This document shows, piece by piece, positions 1 to 8,266 of a stretch of 64,000 nucleotides of DNA. The DNA is taken from NCBI GenBank assembly GCA_016710765.1, contig JADJUJ010000007.1, positions 248,001-312,000 on the forward strand, read 5' to 3'. Source of the DNA: Lewinellaceae bacterium. GTDB taxonomy: Bacteria > Bacteroidota > Bacteroidia > Chitinophagales > Saprospiraceae. The notes beneath the pieces are model-generated. The model saw nothing but the letters and a program-made list of their open reading frames with translations. It made no database searches and was not told the origin of the DNA. A program made the translations under genes and the position numbers. Every line of letters starts with the position of its first letter. Within the stretch, counting starts at the first letter, position 1.

Positions 1-791
1 TCATCAAGCACGTACTGGCCTTTTTTGCCGCTTCGGATGGTATCGTCAACGAAAACCTGGTGTTGAATTTTATGCGTGAAATTCAGATCCCTGAAGCGCG
101 CTGCTTTTACGGCTTTCAAATCGCCATCGAAAACATTCACTCGGAGGTGTATTCGCTGCTGATCGACACCTTAATAAAGGACCCCAAGGAAAAAGACTTC
201 CTTTTTAATGCACTGCAAAACCTCGACTGCGTTTCCAAGAAAGGCAACTGGGCATTGAAGTGGATTGACAACGCCCCCACCTTCGCCCACCGCCTGATCG
301 CATTTGCCGCAGTGGAAGGCATCTTCTTTTCCGGCTCTTTCTGCTCCATTTTCTGGCTGAAAAAACGCGGTCTGATGCCAGGCCTTACTTTTTCCAATGA
401 GCTGATCAGCCGTGACGAAGGCATGCACTGCGATTTTGCCTGCCTGCTCTACTCCATGCTGGAAAATAAACTGGATCCGAAGGAAGTTGAAGCCGTGATC
501 ACAGAAGCAGTGGCGTTTGAAAAAGAATTTGTGACCGATGCCTTACCCGTGTCGCTCATCGGTATGAACGCCGAATTGATGACGCAGTACATTGAGTTTG
601 TGGCCGACCGATTGCTCAATTCCTTGGGCAATGAAAAGGTGTACAATACCCCCAACCCATTCCCATGGATGGACATGATTTCCATTCAAGGCAAAACCAA
701 TTTCTTTGAAAAACGCGTGGGCGACTACCAGAAGGCCGGTGTGATGACCGACCGCGACAAGCAAGTGTTCACGCTCGATGAAGAGTTTTAA
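1..791 (+). CDS. nrdB: Class I ribonucleotide reductase, beta (R2) subunit, 3' part
   Basis: The frame is open from the left edge (first full codon at base 3), so the 5' end lies outside the window. R2 holds the diiron centre and tyrosyl radical that start ribonucleotide reduction in the alpha subunit. Visible metal-site motifs are E-N-I-H (the ExxH on helix C), the Glu of EGIFFSGSF, and E-G-M-H in RDEGMHCDF. The extreme C-terminus, FTLDEEF, resembles the eukaryotic R2 tail (FTLDADF) that docks on R1. About 263 residues remain; full-length R2 proteins are usually 320-380. The gene lies upstream of a DUF1508 gene and nrdA on the same strand, so the three probably form an operon. Function is certain from the motifs; the eukaryote-like subclass is inferred from the tail. 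Confidence 0.95.
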   Translation, partial: IKHVLAFFAASDGIVNENLVLNFMREIQIPEARCFYGFQIAIENIHSEVYSLLIDTLIKDPKEKDFLFNALQNLDCVSKKGNWALKWIDNAPTFAHRLIAFAAVEGIFFSGSFCSIFWLKKRGLMPGLTFSNELISRDEGMHCDFACLLYSMLENKLDPKEVEAVITEAVAFEKEFVTDALPVSLIGMNAELMTQYIEFVADRLLNSLGNEKVYNTPNPFPWMDMISIQGKTNFFEKRVGDYQKAGVMTDRDKQVFTLDEEF

Positions 792-926
792 CATCGCCTG
801 TTGACCCGTTCGGCTGTTTGCCTTGATTTTTGCCAAACACCGACCCTTTTCAACACCCCAATAGATAAATACCCGTTACCAATTGATTCAATCGCCCATT
901 CATTCATTTATTAAATATCCATTATC

Positions 927-1262
927 ATGGGAAAATTCGTGATTTCCACCCGCAAAAACGGCGAATTTCAGTTCAACCTTAAGGCCGATAACGGCCAGGT
1001 CATCCTTTCCAGCGAAGGATACACCACCAAAAGCGCCTGTATGAACGGTGTGGAGTCGGTGCGTAAAAACTCCGCTGACGAAAAGCGCTTCGACAAACTC
1101 ACTGCCGCCAACGGTAAATTTTACTTCAACCTGAAGGCCACCAACGGACAAATTATTGGCTCCAGCCAAATGTACGAAGCTGAGTCGGGCCGCGACAATG
1201 GCATCGATTCCGTGCAGCGCAATGCGCCAGACGCAACGGTTTCCGACGAAACTGCTGCCTAA
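927..1262 (+). CDS. DUF1508 (YegP-like) protein with two repeats
   Basis: This 111-residue soluble protein consists of two tandem DUF1508 repeats. Repeat 1 covers roughly residues 2-50 (GKFVISTRKNGEFQFNLKA, then SSEGYTTKSAC and NGVESVRKN). Repeat 2 covers roughly 55-102 (FDKLTAANGKFYFNLKA, then SSQMYEAES and NGIDSVQRNA). Each repeat carries the family's FYFNLKA-xNGQ-I-xSSxxY pattern. YegP-type proteins are small, widespread and of unproven function. ATG at 927 is the natural start, 135 bp after nrdB. The gene sits between the two ribonucleotide reductase subunit genes, an unusual place, so it may be co-expressed with them. Family assignment is strong; role is unknown. Confidence 0.9.
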   Translation: MGKFVISTRKNGEFQFNLKADNGQVILSSEGYTTKSACMNGVESVRKNSADEKRFDKLTAANGKFYFNLKATNGQIIGSSQMYEAESGRDNGIDSVQRNAPDATVSDETAA

Positions 1263-1271
1263 ATCATTTTC

Positions 1272-1303
1272 GGGCTTGTCGCTTTTTATCAAGCGACAAG
1301 CCC
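1272..1303 (+). terminator. Strong hairpin without U-tract after the DUF1508 gene
   Basis: A perfect 13-bp inverted repeat (1272-1284 with 1291-1303) and a 6-base loop begin 10 bases after the DUF1508 stop. No T-run follows on either strand. It may be a weak terminator, attenuator or 3'-end stabiliser that sets the nrdA level relative to the upstream genes. Confidence 0.6.
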
Positions 1304-1416
1304 AACATTCTCTCCTGCTTAATCCTTACCCCGAATTTGGTGGATCCTCATCGCCGAATGTCAGCCATCGACGTGGGCAAACCCAACTGAATTAATCATA
1401 AATTTACAACAATGCC

Positions 1417-3832
1417 ATGCAAGTAGTAAAACGCTCCAACCGAAAAGAAGACGTCTCCTTTGACAAAATTACCGCCCGCCTGCGAAGCTGGTGTACGGCC
1501 TCGATACCGATTACGTCAACATCATTGAAGTTTCCAAAAAGGTCATCATGGGCCTCTACGACGGTGTTTCAACCACCGAACTTGATAACCTCGCAGCAGA
1601 AACGGCTGCTACCATGGCAACCATTCACCCCGACTATGCTTTGCTGGCCGCTCGTATTGCCGTTAGCAACCTCCATAAAGATACCGAGAAGACCTTTCAT
1701 AAGGTCATTCAGGATCTCTACAATTACGTAGACCCGAAAACGGTGAACGTGCCGGACTGATTGGCGATGATACCTACAAAATCGTCATGAAGAACAAGGA
1801 GCAACTCGACAGCGCCATCATTTACGATCGCGATTTCGATTTCGACTATTTTGGGTTCAAAACCCTGGAGCGCTCTTACCTCATGCGCATGAACGGTGAG
1901 GTGGTGGAACGCCCCCAACACCTGTTTATGCGGGTTGCTGTGGGTATTCACGGCGCCGACATCGATTCGGCCATCGAAACCTACAACCTGATGTCGGAAC
2001 GCTGGTTTATTCACGCCACCCCGACGCTGTTCAACGCCGGAACGCCCAAGCCACAGTTGTCGAGCTGCTTCCTGCTGACCATGACTGACGATTCCATCGG
2101 CGGCATTTTTGAGACCCTCCAGCGCTGCGCCCTCATCAGCCAGAGCGCCGGCGGCATTGGCTTGAGCATCCACAACATCCGGGCTACAGGCTCCTACATC
2201 AAAGGCACCGGTGGCACCTCTAATGGTATCATTCCGATGTTGCGGGTATTCAACGACACTGCCCGGTATGTTGATCAGGGCGGCGGCAAGCGCAAAGGCG
2301 CCTTTGCAATCTATCTTGAACCATGGCACGCCGATGTATTCGAATTCCTGGACCTGAAGAAAAACCACGGCAAGGAGGAAATGCGCGCCCGCGATCTTTT
2401 TTACGCCCTCTGGATTCCCGACTTGTTCATGGAACGGGTAAAAGCAGACGCCGAGTGGTCGCTGTTTGACCCCAATGAAGCGCCTGGCTTACACGAGTGC
2501 TACGGCGGTGAGTTTGAAGCCAAATACCACCGCTACGAACAGGAAGGCCGTCAGCGTAAAATTGTAAAAGCCCGCGACCTGTGGACGGCTATTTTGGAAA
2601 GTCAGACCGAAACGGGTACGCCCTATATTCTGTATAAAGACCACGCCAACAACAAAAGTAACCAAAAGAACCTGGGAACCATCCGTTCTTCCAATCTCTG
2701 CACAGAGATCATTGAATACACATCACCCGATGAGGTGGCGGTGTGCAACCTTGCCTCGCTGGCGTTGCCCAAGTTTGTCGAAGACGGCGTGTACAACTTC
2801 CAGAAATTGTTCGACATCACCCGGGTGGCTACCCGCAACCTCAACAAGGTGATTGATGTTAACTATTATCCCATCCCGGAGGCACGCAATTCCAACATGC
2901 GCCACCGCCCCATCGGATTGGGTGTTCAGGGACTTGCCGATGCCTTTATTCTGATGCGCATGCCTTTCGACAGCCCAGAGGCCAAGCAACTGAACAAAGA
3001 CATCTTCGAAACCATCTACTTTGCAGCCCTTACCGAAAGCTGCAACCAGGCAGAGCGCCATGGGGCCTATGAAACCTTCCCTGGATCCCCAATAAGTAAG
3101 GGTGAGTTCCAGTTCGATCTTTGGGGTGTGAAACCATCCAAGCGCTGGGATTGGGACGGCCTGCGGAAACGCATCATGAAAACGGGTATCCGCAATTCCC
3201 TGTTGGTAGCCCCCATGCCAACCGCCTCCACCAGCCAGATTCTCGGCAACAACGAGTGTTTTGAGCCTTATACCTCCAACCTCTATACCCGCCGCACCTT
3301 ATCCGGCGAACACATTGTGGTGAACAAACACCTGATGCGCGACCTGGTACGCCTGGGCATGTGGAACGAGGAAATGCGCGAAGCCATCATGGCAGCCAAC
3401 GGCTCTGTTCAGGGCATCGAAGACATTCCACTGGAAATCCGCGACCTGTATAAAACCGCCTACGAGATCAGCCAGAAGGTGATCATCGACATGGCTGCCG
3501 ACCGCGGCGCGTACATCTGCCAAAGCCAAAGCCTCAACGTGTTCATGGAAGCACCCACTTTTGCTAAACTTTCGTCCATGCACTTTTACTCCTGGCAACA
3601 GGGCCTGAAAACGGGCATGTACTACCTGCGCAGCAAAGCCGCTACCGACCCGATCAAGTTTACGCTCAGCCAGAAACACCAGAACAAATTTGCTTCGAAC
3701 AAGGTCAATACCGACGCTAAAGTCAGTGCTACCAAATCCGACCCACCCAAAATGGAGGCCCTCGATGTTTCTGAGGTGCAGGGCAAGATTTGCAGCATCG
3801 ACAACCCGGATTGCGAAGCTTGTTCAGCTTAA
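1417..3832 (+). CDS. nrdA: Class I ribonucleotide reductase, alpha (R1) subunit, two frame lesions
   Basis: R1 is the catalytic subunit that reduces ribonucleoside diphosphates. The N-terminus (MQVVKRSNRKEDVSFDKI) is an ATP-cone allosteric domain. The core shows TPTLFNAGTPKPQLSSCF (first redox Cys), SSNLCTEI (radical Cys with Asn and Glu), AVCNLASL (second redox Cys), and PMPTASTSQI. The tail ends in a CxxC (DCEACSA) that re-reduces the active site. The frame changes twice. At about 1484-1485 one base is missing between CG and AAG, and at about 1743 one G appears lost from ACGGGTGAA. Restoring both gives a protein of about 805 residues in which the flanking halves join perfectly. The three readable parts start at 1417, about 1485 and about 1745. 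Loss of one base in a short run, twice in an essential gene, points to assembly error rather than decay. Confidence 0.93.
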
Positions 3833-3833
3833 T

Positions 3834-3917
3834 AGTCTTTGGTCTTTGGTCTTTAGTCTTTAGTCTTTGGTCTTTAGTCTTTAGTCTTTAGTCTTTAGTC
3901 TTTGGCCGTTGGTCTTT
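3834..3917. repeat. Heptanucleotide tandem array, unit (A/G)GTCTTT x12
   Basis: Twelve head-to-tail 7-bp units begin two bases after the nrdA stop. Eleven match RGTCTTT exactly and one (3904-3910) is degenerate. The A/G alternation is not periodic. Period 7 and a position just outside a coding region resemble the short tandemly repeated heptamers (STRR) described in cyanobacteria. There is no stem-loop and no spacer structure, so this is not a CRISPR. Confidence 0.9.
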
Positions 3918-4141
3918 GGGTGCGATTTGGACATAAATGTTCGGATCCTAACCCAAAGCCTAGAAATGAACACCTTTTAATCCCTCCACTACCGGTATAC
4001 ACCCTCAGACAGGCAAAAAGACAGGGGTGTGGCCGGACATAAACAGCCGGATATTTGCAAGTGGCGCAGTTTTCCCCTTCTATTGTCCCACACCTTTCCC
4101 ACAAGCTGCCCACAAACAACTGGACTTATGCACTCCGGGAT

Positions 4142-4177
4142 AAAAAAAGCGGACCTGAAAGGAGGTCCGCTTTTTTT
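4142..4177. terminator. Bidirectional rho-independent terminator
   Basis: A perfect 15-bp inverted repeat (4142-4156 with 4163-4177) has a 7-base A-run at its left edge and a 7-base T-run at its right edge, so it can work on both strands. It is the first strong terminator after the nrd genes. The remainder of 3918-4277 (about 300 bases) shows no convincing gene. Confidence 0.85.
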
Positions 4178-4277
4178 GATTTTGGTAATAAAAATTTAGG
4201 TTTTTGGTAACGCAATAAGCAACCACTTTGCCGGATCTTACCTCTATTAAAAACCTATTTCACCAAAATATTAAATT

Positions 4278-4756
4278 ATGAAAATTACGCTTACTTCAAT
4301 CCGGTTTTTACTGGTATGCACATTGCTTTTTTCCGCCTTGAGCCAGGCTCTGGCCTCCACTGCCCGGCAGGAGCTCCCGGCAGCAAGTGCCACAAATTAC
4401 CAGAACTTCAGCCGGCAGGACCTGGAACATACCCTTGGGCGTAAACTGACCATCACCGAACGCTTGTCCTTCCCCTTAATTAAAAACAATGGAAGAAGGG
4501 TGTTGATGCGGAAATGGCTGCCCAGGGTGGCAGCGGCGAAGGCATGGCCATTGCTGGTTTTGTACTTGGCTTATGTAGTCTGTTTTTTGCCGGCTTCATC
4601 CTGGGTGTTCTGGGCGTTATTTTTAGTGCCATAGCCCTCAAGCGACTGCGAACCAGTGGCGGTAGCGGCAGAGGTTTGGCCATCGCGGGCCTTGTCCTTG
4701 GCATTGTTGGAATAGTTGGCTGGGCAATTATTCTGGCGATATGGTCGGCAGCATAA
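4278..4756 (+). CDS. DUF4190 membrane protein with signal peptide (frame lesion)
   Basis: The first 27 residues (MKITLTSIRFLLVCTLLFSA...) form a signal peptide. A short polar segment follows, including the motif LGRKLTITERLSFPLI seen in related Bacteroidota proteins. The second half is two glycine-rich hydrophobic hairpins: GMAIAGFVLGLCSLFFAGF and GRGLAIAGLVLGIVGIVGW, the DUF4190 pattern. The two halves lie in different frames, joining at about 4492-4500 (AAGAAGGG). Restoring one base gives a continuous protein of about 159 residues with both halves matching the expected architecture. Function is unknown; it is likely a small inner-membrane protein. It stands alone between two terminators. 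Confidence 0.75.
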
Positions 4757-4932
4757 CTGCGATGAAGTATAGCCTGCTTGATAAAGGCGCAGAGCATTGC
4801 TTTGTGCCTTTATTTTTTTGGCTAAATACCTGCTTTTCCTGTTTTAGCGTAGAAAAATACCCGCTGGGAATCCTTTAATTGGACCGCGTTGCAGGCGATT
4901 GCATCTTTGTCAGGAATCAAAAATTAAATGCC

Positions 4933-5340
4933 ATGCAAAAACTACTTTTTCCTGTATTCCTTATCCTCTTCCTGTCCAGTGCTTGTTCCAAATCAAGCGA
5001 TGATAACAGCAACAGCAATACCAATGACCCTCAGGTGACCACCGGTGTCTGGAAAGTGTCTTATTACTACGATAAAGACAAAGAAGAAACCGGAGACTTC
5101 AAAGATCACACGTTTGAATTCCAGGCAGGGGGCACCTTAATCGCTCATTTGCCAGATGGTAGTACAAAAAATGGAACCTGGAGTACCGGGTCAACCAAAT
5201 TCAACATTGTCATTGGAGGAACTTATGCACTCGACGAAATGGCAGACGACTGGCTGCTGATCGAAAAAACGGATAACCTGATCCGGCTTCAGGACGATAA
5301 TTCCAGCCATCTGGAGGAGCTGCATTTTGTGAAAATTTAA
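4933..5340 (+). CDS. Small lipoprotein, lipocalin-like
   Basis: ATG at 4933 is preferred over an upstream TTG because it gives a clean lipoprotein signal (MQKLLFPVFLILFLSSAC) with the lipobox Cys at residue 18. A Ser/Asn-rich linker follows (SDDNSNSNTND). The rest of about 100 residues alternates beta-strands: TTGVWKVSYYYDKDKEETGDFKDHTFEFQ..., NGTWS, and WLLIEKTDNLIRLQDD. This resembles the lipocalin-like lipoproteins common in Bacteroidota. It is 135 residues, probably outer-membrane anchored, with no known substrate. A terminator follows, so it is probably transcribed alone. Confidence 0.75.
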   Translation: MQKLLFPVFLILFLSSACSKSSDDNSNSNTNDPQVTTGVWKVSYYYDKDKEETGDFKDHTFEFQAGGTLIAHLPDGSTKNGTWSTGSTKFNIVIGGTYALDEMADDWLLIEKTDNLIRLQDDNSSHLEELHFVKI

Positions 5341-5371
5341 TAATCGTTTCAAACATGCTTCATTACATGCG

Positions 5372-5418
5372 GCACCCCGGATTTTCCTCAAAAGGAAGGT
5401 TTGGGGTGCTCGTTTTTT
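5372..5418 (+). terminator. Rho-independent terminator after the lipoprotein gene
   Basis: GCACCCC (5372-5378) pairs with GGGGTGC (5403-5409), with an inner TTTTCC/GGAA pairing, and a T-run follows at 5413-5418. It begins 31 bases after the stop codon. Confidence 0.8.
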
Positions 5419-5546
5419 AGGCAATTCCGCACTAATCTATTCAGGCGTTCAGCATACTGATCAATGAATACCTGCCATTGTATGGGGATAGCATCGCCTC
5501 TTTATTACACCACCAAACCCCAGCGGACCGCTTTACAGCGCCCTGT

Positions 5547-5671
5547 TTTTAGGCCTTATGGCCGATATTATGGTAGCATACCGCAGGTCATGGTCTGGAA
5601 TGCCATACCTACGGCATTCCGAATAACTGGCCACGCTGTGCTACCCTAATGCCGGCCCTACAGGCCTAAAA
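5547..5671. repeat. 125-bp imperfect palindrome, REP/MITE-like
   Basis: The ends are inverted: TTTTAGGCC at 5547 pairs with GGCCTAAAA at the right end. Inner segments GGCCG and GGTAGCA pair with CGGCC and TGCTACC. An 8-bp hairpin (5597-5604 with 5613-5620, GGAATGCC/GGCATTCC) lies at the centre. No convincing gene is found between 5419 and 5912, so this element fills most of a 490-base gap. The layout looks like a dispersed palindromic repeat. Copy number cannot be judged from one window. Confidence 0.7.
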
Positions 5672-5858
5672 TCAAATACCGTTAAGTTGTGTGCAAACTC
5701 TGTATCCCAACAGGGTATCTGGCGGGTTATTGGCTGGAGTAATTTACAAAGGCTCTTTCCTGTATGACTTTTTTGCAGCGACTTTATCTTTTGGCGCCTT
5801 TTTTACTGTTCTTGTAGTATTCCCTGCACCGCACCTCGAAACTACCCGGATAAGTTGT

Positions 5859-5866
5859 TAATTTTG
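5859..5866 (+). promoter_or_regulatory. Bacteroidota -7 promoter motif before the peroxiredoxin
   Basis: TAATTTTG fits the TAnnTTTG consensus and lies 46 bases upstream of the ATG at 5913. No clear -33 TTTG is seen. Confidence 0.5.
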
Positions 5867-5912
5867 CGCCGATACTAACATCAAGATTCAAAACTTTCAA
5901 GATACCTAAGTT

Positions 5913-6377
5913 ATGCTTTCCATCGGAGATAAAGCCCCCGATTTTACCCTTAGAGCCGACGATAAAAGCCAAATCAGCCTCAAAGACTATCAAGGGAAAA
6001 ATGTAGTCATCCTGTTTTTTCCTGCCGCTTTTACTGGTGTATGCACCAAGGAATTGTGCATGATGCGCGATGGCATCGCTGCCTACGAAAAACTGGACAC
6101 ACAGATTCTGGCCATCTCAGTCGACAGTCTTTTTACCCTCAACAAGTGGAAGGCAGACCAGCAATTCAATTTTCCATTGCTGTCGGACTTCAATAAAACC
6201 GCTTCGAAAAAATATGACACGCTGTACAAGGAGTTCGTCTTTGAAATGAAAGGCGTTTCCAAGCGCTCTGCTTTTGTGGTGGACAAAGATGGTATCATCC
6301 AGTACGCCGAAGTATTGGAAAATGCCGGCGATATGCCAAATTTTGAGGCCGTACGGGAAACTTTACAGCGCATATAA
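5913..6377 (+). CDS. Peroxiredoxin (AhpC/TSA family)
   Basis: This is a 154-residue thioredoxin-fold peroxidase that reduces H2O2 and organic hydroperoxides in the cytoplasm. It opens with the family signature GDKAPDFTLR. The peroxidatic site is PAAFTGVCTKELC: the P-x3-T-x2-C motif gives the peroxidatic Cys, with a second Cys five residues later. Later blocks (QILAISVDS, FPLLSDFNKTASKKY, RSAFVVDKDGII) are typical. No signal peptide is present. Length and motif fit the BCP/AhpE-type group rather than the 2-Cys AhpC group. The next gene, clpS, starts 93 bases downstream. Confidence 0.92.
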   Translation: MLSIGDKAPDFTLRADDKSQISLKDYQGKNVVILFFPAAFTGVCTKELCMMRDGIAAYEKLDTQILAISVDSLFTLNKWKADQQFNFPLLSDFNKTASKKYDTLYKEFVFEMKGVSKRSAFVVDKDGIIQYAEVLENAGDMPNFEAVRETLQRI

Positions 6378-6470
6378 ATGGTTTAGTGCTTGGAAAGGCT
6401 ACTGCTAACGGGCATCTTTTGCTAATTTTACCAGTCGGCCCAACCAACACAACGCAAACAAAGAACGATT

Positions 6471-6761
6471 ATGCCACTCAAACCCCAGTGGGAGGAAGAA
6501 GAAGATGTTCTCGTGGAAGACGATATTGGCACCAACGACCCGGCGCACATCATCGTTTACAACGACGAACACAACACCTTTGAATGGGTGATCGAGTGCT
6601 TCATGGAAGTGCTGGGGCACAGCCATGAGCAATCGGAACAATTGGCCATGATCATTCATTTCAAGGGGAAAGCCACGGTAAAAACGGGGTATATGCAGGA
6701 ATTGAAACCGCAAAAGGATGCACTTGTCGACAAAGGCCTTTCCGCCGTAATCGAGGAGTAA
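6471..6761 (+). CDS. clpS: ATP-dependent Clp protease adaptor ClpS
   Basis: This 96-residue protein would bind the N-domain of ClpA/ClpC and deliver N-degron substrates. An acidic extension (EEEEDVLVEDD) precedes the ClpS core. The core shows NDPAHIIVYNDEHNTFEWVI (the ND-x-N-T signature that binds the substrate amino terminus), GHSHEQSEQLAMIIHFKG (helix and IHxxG), and a final ELKPQKDAL helix. Interestingly aat, whose product creates Leu/Phe N-degrons read by ClpS, lies 0.6 kb downstream on the same strand, so a coupled N-degron function is reasonable. Confidence 0.9.
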   Translation: MPLKPQWEEEEDVLVEDDIGTNDPAHIIVYNDEHNTFEWVIECFMEVLGHSHEQSEQLAMIIHFKGKATVKTGYMQELKPQKDALVDKGLSAVIEE

Positions 6762-6872
6762 TGCGGCTGGCCCTAATTATTTTCTACTCCTAAAAGCTGG
6801 ATTTGTTACTGCTTTGCTATATTTACCCAGCATTTGTACAACAACATCCTTCGAGCACAAAACCCAATTAAA

Positions 6873-7271
6873 ATGGAAATTCTGGACCAACCCACTTCCC
6901 CAAACGACTACACACTTGCCAGTGATGGCAACCGAATCATTGCCTTTCTGATTGATGGCGTCATCTCCGGTGTGCTTTCCATCATACCGATACCTTTCAT
7001 TGGCTGGATCCTTGGTATGGGCTATTTTCTGATGTAAGATGCCGTTCCCTTTCTCTATGGCCAGAGTATCGGAAAAAAAGCAATGAATATTCGTGTGGTT
7101 ACCGAAGACGGAGAGCCTTTAACGAACAACTACGGTCCGGCCCTTATCCGGCAAATTGTGCTCTACATACCCTTCTTTGTAATCATTGAGCTGGTTATCA
7201 TGATTACCAATCCAAACAAGATGCGCCTGGGCGATCAGTGGGCAAAAACGAGGGTTATCTCAACACAATAG
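6873..7271 (+). pseudogene. RDD-family membrane protein with in-frame stop
   Basis: Reading begins at ATG 6873 and shows the RDD motif region (ASDGNRIIAFLIDGVISG) and a first membrane helix (SIIPIPFIGWILGMGYFLM). A TAA stop follows at 7035-7037. The same frame then continues without interruption through DAVPFLYGQSIGKKAMNIRVV, which is the conserved second part of RDD proteins, a membrane helix (LYIPFFVIIELVIMIT), and MRLGDQWAKTRVI. The residue at the stop would be Lys or Arg in relatives, so one base change (AAA to TAA) explains it. Either the gene is a recent pseudogene or this is a consensus error. Unlike the other lesions nearby, this is a substitution and not a frame change. Intact length would be about 132 residues. 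Confidence 0.75.
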
Positions 7272-7364
7272 GTGTTTGGATTGTTGGGCCAATAAAGGGA
7301 CGTTGAAACGCCCGCATCCTTTTATGCCGTTTGTCTCAACCCGTCCATTACCCTCAACCTTGTT

Positions 7365-8079
7365 ATGCCCGTTTATCGATTAGATCCTGCTCAGCTCGCT
7401 TTCCCGCACCCTAAAATGGCGGAACCTGGCGGCCTGCTGGCAGTAGGTGGTTTGTTGGAGCCGGAATGGCTGGTGTTGGCTTACCAATACGGTATTTTTC
7501 CATGGTTTGAGGAGGAAGGCGAGTTTTACTGGTTTTCTCCCGATCCGCGTTGCGTATTGTATCCTGCAGAATTGAAAGTGCATAAAAGCATGCGTTCGGT
7601 TTTTAATTCCGGGCGTTTTCAGGTTACCCTCGACCAGGAGTTTGAGGCGGTGATGCTGGCGTGCGCCAATGTGCCCCGGGGCAAACACGAAGGTAGCTGG
7701 ATTACTGATGCTTTTTTAGCGGGCTATAAAGCCCTTTTTGAAAAAGGCATTGCGCATTCGGTGGAAGTTTGGGAAGAGGGTCAGCTGGTGGGTGGCTTAT
7801 ACGGCGTTTCCCTTGGAAAAATATTTTACGGGGAAAGCATGTTTGCTAAAGCCACCAATGCCTCCAAAGTGGGCTTCATTACCCTGGTGCGCGCTGGGAA
7901 AAAGCGGCTTTAGTCTTATCGATTGCCAGCAGGAGACACCTCACCTGATCAGTCTGGGTGCAAGGAATATTCCCCGAAAAGCCTTCATGAAGGCCCTTGC
8001 TACCAACATCTATGAGCGCAGTTTGATGGGTCGTTGGTATTTTCAGGATAATGGAGAAATTGGCCTTGATGCCCCCTGA
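7365..8079 (+). CDS. aat: Leucyl/phenylalanyl-tRNA-protein transferase (frame lesion)
   Basis: This enzyme adds Leu or Phe from charged tRNA to N-terminal Lys/Arg of proteins, marking them for ClpS-ClpAP. The N-terminal part has FPHPKMAEPGGLLAVGG, YGIFPWFEEEGEFYWFSPDPRCVL, GSWITDAFLAGY, and VGGLYGVSLGKIFYGESMF, all diagnostic. The frame then changes at about 7889-7896. The conserved C-terminus (GFSLIDCQQETPHLISLGARNIPRKAFM) continues in another frame to 8079. Loss of a GC dinucleotide in GCGCGC restores LVRALGKSGFSLIDC. The reconstructed length of about 238 residues matches the family. Confidence 0.9.
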
Positions 8080-8266
8080 AATGTCAAAGTTTAGCTAAAG
8101 TTCAGCATCAATCCTCTGGTGTTCCTTATATTGCTTGGGTGAAAGCCAATTTACTTTGGGTAAGGTGCCTTTTGAGGTTTGCGTGGCCAACGTCAGGTGA
8201 TCGAACACCAAATCAGGGCGTCGCTTACGGCCGGTTTAAAGGGGTAAATTTCAGATTACAGCGACT

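Noticed and set aside
3834..3917. CRISPR array
   Set aside because: Unit is 7 bp with no spacers, and no cas genes are near; this is a simple tandem repeat.
3895..4119. 74-residue minus-strand open frame after nrdA
   Set aside because: Overlaps the heptamer array and lacks any recognisable motif.
5464..5649. 61-residue plus-strand open frame
   Set aside because: It runs into the palindromic repeat and has no protein-like pattern.
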